Origin: GWE2-40-63 sp041664345
GTDB taxonomy: Bacteria; Bacteroidota; Bacteroidia; Bacteroidales; SZUA-534
Assembly: GCA_041664345.1 (NCBI GenBank)
Contig: JBAYKX010000010.1
Coordinates: forward strand, 1 to 64,000
DNA: 64,000 bases
Direction of reading: 5' to 3'
The position numbers and the translations under genes are program-made. The notes under the pieces are model-generated. The model had not been told where the DNA came from. It worked only from the letters and a program-made list of their open reading frames with translations, and did not search any database. Position 1 is the stretch's first letter. Each line of letters starts with the position of its first letter. This document shows positions 43,245-53,704 of this stretch, piece after piece.

Positions 43245-44033
43245 ATGTGCGGAAGATATATACAAGTAAAAAATGTACAAATAGTTGAAGAGCGGTTCAA
43301 CGTGAAAGTACCCGAAGGGGTGGAACTCACCCCAAATTTTAATGTGTCGCCGGGCGATTATGCCCCGGTAATAACAAACTTGCTCTCCAATCAGGTACAA
43401 CTGTTTCAATTTGGGCTTACCCCTTTTTGGGCCAAGAAACCCATGTACTTGTTTAATGCCCGGTCCGAAGGCGACCGGAATCAGGAAAACAACCCCAATT
43501 ATACGGGTGGAAAAGACATCATAAACAAACCGGCATTCCGCAAGCCCATACGCAGCCAGCGATGCCTGGTTATTGCCGATGCATTTTACGAAGGCACCAC
43601 CACCGATAAACTCAACAAACCGTATGTGGTTTATCTTAAAGGAAAGCAGGGTCCGTTTGCTTTTGCCGGAATTTGGGATACCTGGGCTAATAAGGAAACG
43701 GGAGAAGAAATCAACTCGTTTGCTATTATAACCACCGTAGCCAACAGCCTAATGCAATTAATACCATACCACCGGTCGCCCATAATTTTGCCCCGAAGCA
43801 GAGAGCAAGCATGGCTTAAAAGCGAAAAGCCACTCACCGACATCACCCGGATGCTGGATCCTTATCCCGGTAAACTGATGAATGCGTACCCCGTACCTAA
43901 CCATGTAAAAGACCCCAAGGTAAAAAGCAAAGAACTGATTATCCCCATTGGGCAACCGCTATCGCCCGATGAAGGATTTAAGGAGAACGTAACATTGGAA
44001 CTCCACGGAATGGGACATTATAAACGGAATTAA
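43245..44033 (+). CDS. SRAP-family protein (HMCES/YedK-like)
   Basis: About 262 residues. The ATG at 43245 gives MCGRYIQ, which places the catalytic Cys2 at the N-terminus after Met removal, as the family requires; an upstream start at 43212 would bury it. Other active-site segments are FNARSEG, RCLVIADAFYE and the His in LIPYHRSPIIL. SRAP proteins form a stable thiazolidine crosslink with abasic sites in single-stranded DNA. It is 29 bases after dinB and before dnaE, a recurrent SOS grouping. Confidence 0.92.
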   Translation: MCGRYIQVKNVQIVEERFNVKVPEGVELTPNFNVSPGDYAPVITNLLSNQVQLFQFGLTPFWAKKPMYLFNARSEGDRNQENNPNYTGGKDIINKPAFRKPIRSQRCLVIADAFYEGTTTDKLNKPYVVYLKGKQGPFAFAGIWDTWANKETGEEINSFAIITTVANSLMQLIPYHRSPIILPRSREQAWLKSEKPLTDITRMLDPYPGKLMNAYPVPNHVKDPKVKSKELIIPIGQPLSPDEGFKENVTLELHGMGHYKRN

Positions 44034-44054
44034 TTCATTAGCTCATTCGTTCAT

Positions 44055-44134
44055 GAGTTCATGTGACCATTATTAAATGGCCCAATGGGCTAATGAGCAC
44101 ATGAACTAATGGACAAATGGACAAATGGACAAAT
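44055..44134. repeat. Inverted repeat and 8-bp tandem repeat before dnaE
   Basis: AGTTCATGTG and CACATGAACT are 10-bp inverted arms around GGCCCAATGGGC-like sequence. Three copies of GGACAAAT (44111-44134) follow. The rest of the spacer is low-complexity AATTGTTAATTGCCC words. Confidence 0.6.
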
Positions 44135-44190
44135 GGATTCACTACTAATTGTTAATTGCCCATTGTTAATTACTAACTACCCATTGCAAA

Positions 44191-47133
44191 TTGTATTTAA
44201 ACTGCCACTCCTATTTCAGCCTACGGTACGGAACCTTATCGGTAGAGGATTTGGTTGCTCAAGCGGCAAAGCTGGGCGTTACCCAACTAGCTTTGACCGA
44301 CATAAACAACACCACCGGAATACCCGACTTTGTGAAAGCCTGTCGGTTGCATAACATTAAACCCATTGCAGGCATTGAATTCCGCCACGGCGACCAATTG
44401 CTTTATATTGGACTGGCCCGCAACAACGACGGACTGGAACAGTTGAACCGTTTTTTAAGCCAATATTTGTTGGATGAAAAGCCACTGCCCGAGCGTCCTC
44501 CGCAGCTAACCCAAACGTATTTTGTTTACCCTTTCGGGCGGTTAAAGCCCAACGACCTGAATGAAAATGAATTTACCGGCATCCGCGTGAGCGAACTGAA
44601 TAAACTCTGGAACAGTAAATATGCCCTACGCACTGATAAACTGGTAGCCCTTCACCCCATTACTTTTGCCGATGACACGGGATATTTCCTGCATCAAAAC
44701 CTGCGGGCCATTGACCACAACACTCTACTGACTAAGGTAAACCCCATAAGTCTGTCGCAAGCAAACGAAAAATGGATCGATCCGCATTTATTGCAAATTG
44801 CTTACAGCGAATATCCTGAAATAGAAAGGAATACGCAAGCATTGCTGAATGACTGTTCCATTGATTCTGATTTCACGACCGTGAAAAACAAGCAGATTTT
44901 TTCAAGCAGCCGATACGACGACAAACTGTTGCTGCAAAAACTGGCCTTCGATGGAATGGACTATCGGTACGGGAAACGCAATCCTATTGCCAAACAGCGG
45001 GTGGAACAGGAACTTGAGGTAATCCATAAGTTGGGTTTTTCGTCGTATTTCCTGATTACTTGGGACATCATCCGTTACGCGATGAGCCGTGGCTTTTACC
45101 ATGTTGGGCGGGGAAGCGGGGCCAACAGTGTGGTGGCTTATTGCTTGCGTATTACCGATGTGGACCCCATTGAGATGAACCTGTATTTTGAACGGTTCAT
45201 AAACCCCAAACGGAGCAGTCCGCCCGACTTTGACATCGACTTTTCGTGGAAAGAGCGGGATCAGGTTCAAGACTATATATTTAAACGCTACGGACGCGAA
45301 CACACCGCCCTGTTGGGAACCATCAATACTTTTAAAGGCAAAAGCATTTACCGCGAACTGGGCAAAGTGCATGGCTTGCCAAAAGCCGAAATTGATGCAT
45401 TTATTGATTATCCTACGGCCTCCGAAAACCTGAACGAAATTACCAAACGCATCATCCGCATTGGGGCATTGATGCAGGATTTCCCCAACATGCGCAGTAT
45501 TCATGCAGGCGGTGTGCTGGTGAGCGAAGAATCGATTTTCCGTTATACAGCACTCGATATGCCGCCCAAGGGATTTCCAACCACGCAATGGGACATGTAC
45601 ATTGATGAGGATTTGGGTTTTGAAAAGCTCGATATATTGAGCCAACGTGGCATCGGCCATATCCGCGAATGCGTGGAGATAGTGAAAACCAACCGGGGCA
45701 TTGATATTGACATTCACCGGGTGGAGGACTTCAAAAAAGATGAAAAAGTAAAACACCAGCTCAAAACCGGTGAAGCCAATGGCTGCTTTTACATTGAAAG
45801 CCCGGCCATGCGGGGGTTGCTGAAAAAACTGCGTTGCGACGATTACATCCGTTTGGTGGCCGCCAGTTCCACCATCAGGCCCGGGGTTGCCAAAAGCGGC
45901 ATGATGAAGGAATACATCAAACGGTTTCAAAATCCGGATGCCATAAAATACATTCACCCGGTGATGAAGGAACAACTGGAAGAAACCTACGGGGTGATGG
46001 TGTACCAGGAAGATGTGCTGAAAGTGTGCCACAATTTTGCCGGGTTGGATTTGGCCGATGCCGATATCCTGCGCCGGGCTATGAGCGGCAAATACCGGTC
46101 GCGCACCGAATTCCAGCGCATTGAACAGCGCTACTTTACCAATTGCAAAGAGCGCGGATACCCCGATGCCATTACCCATGAGGTTTGGCGGCAAATTGAA
46201 TCGTTTGCGGGATATTCCTTCTCCAAAGCCCATTCGGCCTCGTATGCTGTGGAAAGTTTCCAAAGCCTTTACCTGAAAAGCTACTACCCTTTGGAGTTTA
46301 TGGTGGCAGTAATCAACAACTTTGGCGGGTTTTTCAAAACCTGGGTCTATTTTAACGAAGCCAAACGGCACGGAGCCTCCATTCACTTGCCACATATCAA
46401 CCACAGCCAGTATTTGACCAGCATCAGCGGCAATGATGTTTACATTGGGTTCATCCATATTGCCAATCTGGAACAGGAAGTTTGTTACACCCTTATAAAA
46501 GAACGGCAAACCAACGGCCCTTTCCTAAGTTTGGTTGACTTTATAAACCGTGTACATTTGGGAATTGAACAGCTAATTATTTTAATCCGGATTGGAGCTT
46601 TCCGCTTCATGAACAAAGGCAAAGTGGAATTGCTTTGGGAAGCGCACCTGTATCTGAAAAAGGAAAAACCAAAGCCCAAGCCGAGAGCCCTTTTTGAGAT
46701 AGAAGAGCAGCACTTTAACATGCCCCAATTGGAACACCAAAGTTTGGAAGATGCATACGACGAAATTGAATTGATTGACTTCCCGGTATCGATGAGTTAT
46801 TTTGACTTGCTAGAAACCCCTTTCCGGGGTGAAGCAAAAGCCCGGAATATGAACGATTTTGTTGGCAAAAAGATACGCATGATGGGCTTGTTGGTTACCT
46901 TAAAATATGTTTGGACCAGCAAACAGGAGATAATGCATTTTGGCACTTTCCTGGACGATGAAGGCGAACTCTTTGATTCGGTGAACTTCCCTCCAAGCCT
47001 GAAGCAATACCCATTTACCGGACGGGGTGTTTACCTGATTTTGGGTAAAATTACCGAAGAGTTTGGGCATCCTTCCATTGAAGTAAGCAAAATGGTGCGC
47101 ATGCCACAAAAGGCTGATCCGAGAAGTAAATAA
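44191..47133 (+). CDS. dnaE2: DNA polymerase III alpha subunit, DnaE2-like
   Basis: 980 residues, shorter than the ~1150-1250 of replicative DnaE. The PHP domain starts at residue 1 (YLNCHSYFSLRYGTLSVEDL), so the TTG at 44191 is the start; a stop lies 24 bases upstream. The polymerase active site is PPDFDIDFSW, with GRGSGANSVVAYCL and FEKLDILSQRG, and the HhH region GYSFSKAHSASYA. A C-terminal OB domain (KIRMMGLLVTLKYVWTSK) lacks the tau-binding tail. The short form and dinB/SRAP company support an error-prone, damage-inducible role. The subgroup call is inferred. Confidence 0.88.
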   Translation: MYLNCHSYFSLRYGTLSVEDLVAQAAKLGVTQLALTDINNTTGIPDFVKACRLHNIKPIAGIEFRHGDQLLYIGLARNNDGLEQLNRFLSQYLLDEKPLPERPPQLTQTYFVYPFGRLKPNDLNENEFTGIRVSELNKLWNSKYALRTDKLVALHPITFADDTGYFLHQNLRAIDHNTLLTKVNPISLSQANEKWIDPHLLQIAYSEYPEIERNTQALLNDCSIDSDFTTVKNKQIFSSSRYDDKLLLQKLAFDGMDYRYGKRNPIAKQRVEQELEVIHKLGFSSYFLITWDIIRYAMSRGFYHVGRGSGANSVVAYCLRITDVDPIEMNLYFERFINPKRSSPPDFDIDFSWKERDQVQDYIFKRYGREHTALLGTINTFKGKSIYRELGKVHGLPKAEIDAFIDYPTASENLNEITKRIIRIGALMQDFPNMRSIHAGGVLVSEESIFRYTALDMPPKGFPTTQWDMYIDEDLGFEKLDILSQRGIGHIRECVEIVKTNRGIDIDIHRVEDFKKDEKVKHQLKTGEANGCFYIESPAMRGLLKKLRCDDYIRLVAASSTIRPGVAKSGMMKEYIKRFQNPDAIKYIHPVMKEQLEETYGVMVYQEDVLKVCHNFAGLDLADADILRRAMSGKYRSRTEFQRIEQRYFTNCKERGYPDAITHEVWRQIESFAGYSFSKAHSASYAVESFQSLYLKSYYPLEFMVAVINNFGGFFKTWVYFNEAKRHGASIHLPHINHSQYLTSISGNDVYIGFIHIANLEQEVCYTLIKERQTNGPFLSLVDFINRVHLGIEQLIILIRIGAFRFMNKGKVELLWEAHLYLKKEKPKPKPRALFEIEEQHFNMPQLEHQSLEDAYDEIELIDFPVSMSYFDLLETPFRGEAKARNMNDFVGKKIRMMGLLVTLKYVWTSKQEIMHFGTFLDDEGELFDSVNFPPSLKQYPFTGRGVYLILGKITEEFGHPSIEVSKMVRMPQKADPRSK

Positions 47134-47142
47134 TTTATACAG

Positions 47143-47382
47143 TTAAATCATCCCCTCTTTTTTCATCCTTGTCAAAACATCATCAATAGTTAACGCGCTG
47201 TTCGGAAGCACATAGGGAGGACATTTTCCTGCTTTTTCTGAAACTAAATAGCGTTTGCATTCTTTAAACCGGGTGTCCGATTTACAAAACATTTTTTTGT
47301 AAATGTCGGCTGATTCTTGCCGTTGCAACAATCCATCGTTAAATAATGGGCATTTCGGGGCTTTTGGACATATTTCCATCAT
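47143..47382 (-). CDS. Small five-cysteine protein
   Basis: 79 residues, cytosolic, with cysteines at 5, 11, 33, 42 and 54 (ICPKAPKCPLFND, FCKSD, KECKRY, GKCPPYVLP). The set could bind zinc or an Fe-S cluster. Similar short conserved hypotheticals exist in Bacteroidota; I know no function. It converges on dnaE with a 9-base gap, and the MITE-like element lies upstream. Confidence 0.6.
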   Translation of the reverse strand: MMEICPKAPKCPLFNDGLLQRQESADIYKKMFCKSDTRFKECKRYLVSEKAGKCPPYVLPNSALTIDDVLTRMKKEGMI

Positions 47383-47462
47383 AAAGGTTTTAAACTGACT
47401 AGGTTATAAATAATATTCTTGGCAAAAGTAAATAAATTGTATAAAAATTGAAATATTATTAA

Positions 47463-47685
47463 CTCCATTTTACAGGGAAATCGCTTTTAAGTATTTTAAT
47501 ATTGAATTCCTATTTCCGGCGCATGGATTCCGAATATTTTCAATTAAAAGGTAGTGCTTGCGCCGATTTTACCGCAAATACATATACCCCGGCTTATGCT
47601 TCGACAGGCTCAGCAACCAGCCGGGGCTATTCATATTAAACCTGCCGTGGCGGGTTTTTAAAAGCGATTTCCCTGCTCCATTTTA
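47463..47685. mobile_element. MITE-like element with 18-bp terminal inverted repeats and 10-bp target duplication
   Basis: The body is 47473-47675 (203 bp). Its ends are perfect inverted repeats: CAGGGAAATCGCTTTTAA at 47473-47490 and the complement at 47658-47675. Immediately outside stand identical direct repeats CTCCATTTTA (47463-47472 and 47676-47685), a 10-bp target-site duplication. Inside are smaller hairpins: CCCCGGCT...AGCCGGGG around GCTTCGACAGGCTCAGCA, and AACCTGCCGTGGCGGGTT. No coding frame exists, so it must be moved by a transposase encoded elsewhere. The rest of the 394-base gap (47383-47776) holds nothing else recognised. Confidence 0.85.
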
Positions 47686-47776
47686 TATAAAAGCAAACAA
47701 TTAAATCCTGACTTACTGATGGTAGGAATTAAAAAAATTAGTGTAATTTTAATCCAATGAAATAGCTTTCAATACC

Positions 47777-48193
47777 ATGAAACAGTTATTTATTCTCCTT
47801 ATCTTTTTTGGTACTGGGTTTCCACTAATCGCCCAAGAGGAATTCAATCCATATATACGTCCCAAGGATATTGGTATTGCCCTATTTGATGATTTCAAAA
47901 ATTCAGCTTTCGATTGTTATGATGCTTCGGTGCTACTTAAAAAGAAGGTGCTAAAAACCAAAATAATTACTCCCGAGGAACAAGAAGAAATAAAAAAAAT
48001 ACAATTAACCATAGATACCCTTTACCACAGCTCAAAATCGCTAAAAATAAAAGCTCCAAATTTATCGCATGACAGTAAAGCCATTGCAGCAAACCAACTT
48101 ATTCAAAAAACAATTGCCGCCTTGGACAAGGCAACTTTAAATTTCAGAATTACCTATAGTGTTTTAGAGGATCTTGAAGAGGTGGAGGAATGA
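47777..48193 (+). CDS. Secreted helical hypothetical protein
   Basis: 138 residues with a signal peptide (LFILLIFFGTGFPLIAQ). The mature part is predicted mostly helical with heptad-like patterns (SVLLKKKVLKTKIITPEEQ, LIQKTIAALDKATLNF), ending in an acidic tail (LEDLEEVEE). I do not recognise a family. It faces the sensor-kinase cluster tail to tail. Confidence 0.55.
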   Translation: MKQLFILLIFFGTGFPLIAQEEFNPYIRPKDIGIALFDDFKNSAFDCYDASVLLKKKVLKTKIITPEEQEEIKKIQLTIDTLYHSSKSLKIKAPNLSHDSKAIAANQLIQKTIAALDKATLNFRITYSVLEDLEEVEE

Positions 48194-48390
48194 AACTTTG
48201 TACCTCCTCCTTGCACCATGTAAACGATAATGCTTTCCGCTCAGTATAGACATTATCTTCGATTTGTTTATTTCTAAAATTATTATTGTGGGATATATCG
48301 GATGAGAAGTAACATTCACCATTGACAACAATAGATTGGCTATACAATTTCAGTTCATCCCGAATTCCCGGTATTACTGAAATTAAAGTC

Positions 48391-50796
48391 TCATTGACTT
48401 AAAAGTGGTAATTCAATTCTAACTATTAAAGGTTTTCCTTCTTCGGTATCAATGTTAAGAAAACCTTTTAATGTAGAAACGCGTTGTATTATATTATTCA
48501 GTCCCAACCCTTTTTTATCCTCAATAACTTTATTCAAATTAAAACCTTTCCCATTATCGGAGTAAGTGAGCAACACAATATTTTTATCATAATTATGTGA
48601 AATATTTATTTGAATGGTATTTGCCTTAGCATATTTTATGGTGTTATTAAGTAATTCGGAAGTAATGCGGTATAAGGTAATTTCAGTCTGCGAATTGTAT
48701 CTCCTTTCTTCATCAAAGGTTAATCCAATGAGCAGTTTTTGTGTTTCGTTTATACGTTGAATCAAATATTTCAAGGCAGAGACCAAACCTAGGTTAATTA
48801 ATATTCTGGGACTCAGGTTGTTTGATATTTCCCTGATAGTTTGGATAGCCTCAACGATATTCTGGAGGCCTTTTTCGGTTATGCTTTTTTGCTTTTCAAC
48901 ATCAGGTTTTTCCGAAAGCCACTGAAAGTAAAGTTTTATAATTGAAAGAGTAGGCCCCAGTCCATCGTGTAGTTCCTGCGAAAACTTATTGCGTTCTTTT
49001 TCTTCAGTAGAAATGATGGCATTTAATATCAGTCGGTCGGTTTCTTTTTTGTCCGTATTATCGCAATTGGTTCCCCTAAACCCTAGAAATTTGTTGTTGG
49101 TATCAAAAACTGATTGACAAACATGCTCTATCCATCGTTCGGTACCATCTTTGTGGATGATTTTAAACTGCATACTAACCGGCATATTATCTGCAGGGTT
49201 GCGGTGTACATGTTTATGAAATGTGGCTTGGTAATCGGGGTGCACAATTTTGTGTTTCAGATCGGGGTCGTTAATGAACTCTGCTTCGGTGTAACCTGAC
49301 ACACGTAAACAGGAAGGGGAGCAATAAATAAATTTCCCTTGGGTATCAGTCCAAAATTCCCAATTATAGGTATTATCGGCTACCACGCGGTATTTCCGTT
49401 CCGAATCTTTTAATGCTTTTTCGGCTATGTCCTTTTTGGCTTTGAGGCGCAATGTTGTAATACCAAATGCCAAATCATCGGACAACTCTTTCAGTATGTC
49501 CACTTCTTTTTTATCGAATTTATTAGTTCCGTCGGAGTAAACTTCAATGGCCCCAAATGTCATATCGTTAGAGTTTAACGGTAAGGCAATGATAGACTTA
49601 AAGCCACACTGGATAGCTACAGCGCGCCATGGGAAATAGTTAGGATCGGTGTCAATATTTTGCATTATATAGGGAAAGCCTGTGCGGATTGCGGTAGTAC
49701 TGGGTCCCTTGTCAGTATCGGCCATGTTTAAGTCCATCAACTCCACGCATCCTTCCTTAAAACCGGCATGAGCAACTGGGTGCAAAGTTTTTGCCTCATC
49801 GTTTTCGGCAAATCCTACCCGTACCATGCGGTACTCTCCTTCCTCTACAACAATCCGGCAAACCTCATTCAACAAAGTGGGTTCATCTGAAATGTGGATC
49901 AGTGCCTGGTTGACGTCGCTGAGCATGCGCAGGGTGCGGTTCATACAGAAAATCTCCATGTCAGTCTGCTTTCGCACTGTTATATCCTTAATTACACCGT
50001 TATACGAAATGAGTTGTCCCGATGTATCCTTAAATAAAATGGTAGTGTCGCGCACTCATCGTACTGTTCCGTCTTTGCGGATGATACGGTACTCAATGGG
50101 TGGAATTTCCATACCATCCATAATCTGCCGGATACGTTCCTTCACCAGTTCCCTGTCATCGGGGAAAACCATACGGAACCAAAGGTATGGATCAGTAGCA
50201 AACTCCTCTGGGGTAAATCCGGTTACTGGTAAACAAGTCTGGCTTTGTTTAGTTTCTACTGCACAGCCATTTTCAATATGTACAGTATAAAGGTAATCGG
50301 TAAGTTCCTCGGTTATTCGTCGGTATCGCTTCTCACTTTCAACTAAAGCATCTTCGGTCAGTTTCTTTTTTTGTTCCAATATTTTCCGTTCGGCCCTATT
50401 TTTCGCTTCCTTTAGTTCTCTTTCAATGGTGGGTACCAAACGCGATAAATTGTTTTTCATGATATAATCATGGGCCCCGTTTTTCATTGCTTGTACGGCA
50501 ACTTCTTCTCCAATTAATCCAGATATAATTATGAACGGTATATCAATGCCCGATTTATTAAAAAGAGCTAATGCTTCTAACCCGTTGAAATGAGGCAATT
50601 GATAATCGGAAAGGATGATGTCCCATGTTTTTTCTGTGAGGGCATTTTCCATTTCTTCGGCAGTTTCAATCCGTTGGTATTCAATATTGTAACCCTCTTT
50701 TTTTATTTGGTGCAATACCAAAATGGCATCATCTTCCGAATCTTCTACAAACAATATCCTTAATAATGGATTCAAATTAATTGGTTTTTGGAACAA
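48391..50796 (-). pseudogene. Receiver-PAS-GAF-PAS-histidine kinase (NarX/DegS type), interrupted by an in-frame TGA
   Basis: The frame gives 801 residues broken once, by TGA at 50056-50058 after RKDGTVR; it continues in the same frame as VRDTTILF. PAS C-termini of this kind read DGTVRWVRD, so TGG to TGA is the simplest change. Domains: REC about 13-125 (FVEDSEDD, ILSDYQLPHFNG), PAS about 155-260, GAF about 290-455, PAS about 470-590, HisKA_3 about 597-660 with phospho-acceptor in QELHDGLGP, HATPase to the end (YSDNGKGF). The receiver and first PAS are cut from the kinase. It is the last of three tandem paralogous sensor genes. Confidence 0.87.
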
Positions 50797-50816
50797 TGAT
50801 TATTAATTGTGCATCA

Positions 50817-53159
50817 TTATTTTAAATGCTCGTTGAGTAATAACAACAATAACTCATGTTTTAATGGCTTACTTATATAATCGTCACAGCCACAATCCAG
50901 TGATTTTTGTCTATCGGTGTTTGCTGCGTAAGCGGTTTGTGCAATAATTTTCAAATTTTTGTTTTGCATTTTTATTTGCCGTGCGGCTTCATATCCATCA
51001 ATATCGGGCAGGCCGATGTCCATTAATATTAAGTCGATGTGCTGTTTTGATGCAATTTCAACTGCGTCCTTTCCATACCGGGTATTGATAATTGTTAAAC
51101 CTTTATTGGAAAGTACTTCCATTATGTATTGTGTGTTAAAATAATCATCTTCAACAATAAGGATAGTTTTGTTCCTGAAATTGTAATTTACAGGTACTTT
51201 TTCAGCCATATTGTGGTTTTCAAAGGTGTTTTCAAATTTGTAGGGTACTGTGAAATAAAAGGTGCTCCCTTTGCCAGGTTCCGATTCGAACCATATTTTG
51301 CCACCTAACAGGTCAATCAATCCTTTTACGATAGCCAATCCCAGACCGGTACCTTCCTGCAATTTGTTTTTATCCTGGTTTAATTTGATAAACCGGTCAA
51401 ATATGGTATTTTGTTTATCGTGGGGTATGCCTATACCTGTGTCGGAAACATAAAACACGAGGTTATGGTTATCGTCAAACCGGCAACCACCATCAATCCT
51501 TCCGTCATAAGTAAATTTAAATGCGTTGCTAAGTAGGTTAATGAATATCTGTTTTAATTTAACTGAGTCGGTTTTTATTATTAGTTCTGATGAATAGCAT
51601 AAGGCCTGTAACGAGAATGCTATTTGTTGTTTGTCTGTACGTATCTGGAATTCATGAAAAAAGAGGGTAAGTTCACTAAAGAATGTTTTGAGGTTGCAAT
51701 CATCAAAATGAATAGCCAATTGCCCCGATTAAATTTTGGCAATATCGAGTATCCCATTTATGATTTCGAGCAGGTCGGTACAGCTATGGTTAATTATTTT
51801 CGAGTATTCATCGAGTTTATTCTTGTTGTTGTATTCCAAGGTCATCAGCTCCGAGAAACCCATGATGGCGTTCATGGGGGTCCGTATTTCGTGGCTCATG
51901 TTCTGAAGAAATGCTGTTTTCAGCCGGTCGCTCTCTTCGGCATGTTCTTTAGCAATTATTAGTTCTTCCTCGGTTTTCTTTTTTTCGGTTATATCTTCGG
52001 CTAATCCAACATAGTGCGAAATAGTCCCTTCTTTGTCGGTGATAGGCGATATAGAAATATAAACCCAATAGAATTTTCCATTTTTCGTTTTGTTAACCAT
52101 TTTTCCATACCATATTTTGTTGGCCTTAATAGTGTCCCACATATCTTCATAAATGCTATCCTGCATTTTGCCCGACTTTAGAATCCTTGGGTTTCGCCCT
52201 ATTGCTTCCAAAGCTGAATATCCGGTAACCTCTTCAAACTTGTGGTTAACGTATTCAATAGTTCCATTGGTGTCGGTAATTACAATCATTATGGGGCTTT
52301 GGTCAACGGCATGTGAGAGTACTTGTAGCTTTTCCTCGGCTTGCCTACGCTTTGTAATGTCCCTTGAAACTATCAATAACCGCATGGGGTTTAAATCCTT
52401 ATCGCGAATGGTTGACACGGCTATTTCAACCTGTATAATGGATCCGTTTTTGTGGAATTCCTCAAGCTCAAGCAATATGGATCTAAACGGGTCGGCATTT
52501 TTGCTGCTTTCAAGAATCATTTGTTCGGAAAATACCTTCACAACTTTCTTGTACGAATCGGGTGTTAGTATTTGATCCAACGATTGCGACATGGCTTCCT
52601 GAGCGGTGTACCCCCTTACATTTTGCACGGAAGGGCTAATGTAAATTATATTAAGGTTTAAATCCAATACGACTATTGTATCTGCGGTATTTTCGGCAAT
52701 AAGGCGGTACCGTTCTTCACTTTCGAGTAGTGCCTCTTCGGTAAGTTTCTGTTTTTGTTCAAGCAACTTCCGTTCTGCCCTGCTATTCGATTCACGCAAC
52801 TCACGCTCAACAGCAGGGAGCAACCTTTTTAAATTATTCTTCATTATATAATCATGGGCACCTGCTTTCATTGCCTCTACCGCTGTTTCTTCGCCAATGG
52901 TACCGGAAATAATAATGAACGGGATATCTATACCTGTTTCTTTTAGTAGCTGAAGAGCTTCCAACCCATTGAAATGAGGCATTATGAAATCAGAAAGGAC
53001 GATGTCCCAGGTTTTTTGCCCGAGCGCCTCTTTCATTTTTTCGGCCGTTTCAACACGTTCAAAATCAATGTCGAAATCACCTTTTTTTAACTGGCGCAAT
53101 ACCAAAAGAGCATCATCTTCCGAATCTTCAACAATCAATATCCGTAATGCAGTTTTCAT
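50817..53159 (-). pseudogene. Hybrid receiver-PAS-PAS-histidine kinase-receiver, interrupted by an in-frame TAA
   Basis: The frame gives 780 residues broken by TAA at 51729-51731 between NGILDIAKI and SGQLAIHFDD. Related kinases read AKIESG here, so GAA to TAA is the simplest change. Domains: REC about 1-125, PAS about 150-265 and 275-395, HisKA about 410-476 with NMSHEIRTPMNAIMG, then past the stop HATPase (FINLLSNAFKF, DTGIGIP, GTGLGLAIVKG) and a second REC (IVEDDYFNTQ, LILMDIGLPDIDG). If real, the dimerisation/phospho-acceptor part and the ATPase are made separately or not at all. It starts 2 bases after the upstream receiver gene ends. Confidence 0.87.
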
Positions 53160-53161
53160 AC

Positions 53162-53614
53162 TTACATTTTTCCTTTATTAATGGGCGGCCCTTCGTTGAG
53201 CAGCAACCAATACAGGCCAAGATGGCTAACCGCTTCGGCAAATTGGTTAAAGTCAACTGGTTTCCGAACGTAACTGTTCACACCTAGACTATAGCCATTT
53301 ACAATATCTTGTTCCTCTTTCGATGAGGTAAGGATAACCACAGGTACCAATTTGGTTAACTCGTTTGAACGTATCTGTCGTAATACTTCTAACCCATCAA
53401 CTCTAGGCAGTTTAAGGTCGAGCAGGACTACAGTAGGCATGTTGGTTAAATCGCGGCCTAAGTATTTGCCGGTACCAAAAAGATATTCTAAAGCCTCTGC
53501 ACCGTCGTAAACCACGGTCACTTCGTTTTTAATGTTGTTCTTTTTTAATGCACGAAGGGTCAAATCCACATCGTCGGGATTGTCTTCTACCAATAAAATT
53601 GTTTTGCTAGCCAT
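53162..53614 (-). CDS. Single-domain response regulator, Rcp1 type
   Basis: 150 residues, one receiver domain with no output. Acidic pocket VEDNPDD, phospho-acceptor in LLDLKLPRVDG, Thr in ILTSSKEEQD and Lys in VRKPVDF are present. The insertion YLFGTGKYLGRDLTNMP is typical of cyanobacterial phytochrome-type regulators. It is a close paralogue of 55835-56266, and each stands directly before a receiver-PAS kinase gene, so it is likely a phosphorelay intermediate. Confidence 0.9.
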   Translation of the reverse strand: MASKTILLVEDNPDDVDLTLRALKKNNIKNEVTVVYDGAEALEYLFGTGKYLGRDLTNMPTVVLLDLKLPRVDGLEVLRQIRSNELTKLVPVVILTSSKEEQDIVNGYSLGVNSYVRKPVDFNQFAEAVSHLGLYWLLLNEGPPINKGKM

Positions 53615-53704
53615 GATATTATAATTTACAGTATTGTGAATGTAAAATTTGTAACATTATCTTAACGATCCAAGTTAGCAAGAATATTTTAAATAAAAGG
53701 AATA

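Noticed and set aside
44111..44134. Three GGACAAAT units as a CRISPR-like array
   Set aside because: The units are 8 bp, contiguous, with no spacers and no cas genes; a simple tandem repeat.
44902..46509. A 535-codon open frame on the minus strand inside dnaE
   Set aside because: It is antisense to a well-supported polymerase gene; its translation has no recognisable domain and the opening follows from the codon bias of the plus strand.
31456..51731. An altered genetic code or programmed stop readthrough
   Set aside because: TAA and TGA both end many intact genes here, and the three interrupted codons would need two different amino acids (Glu, Trp); mutation or error is simpler.
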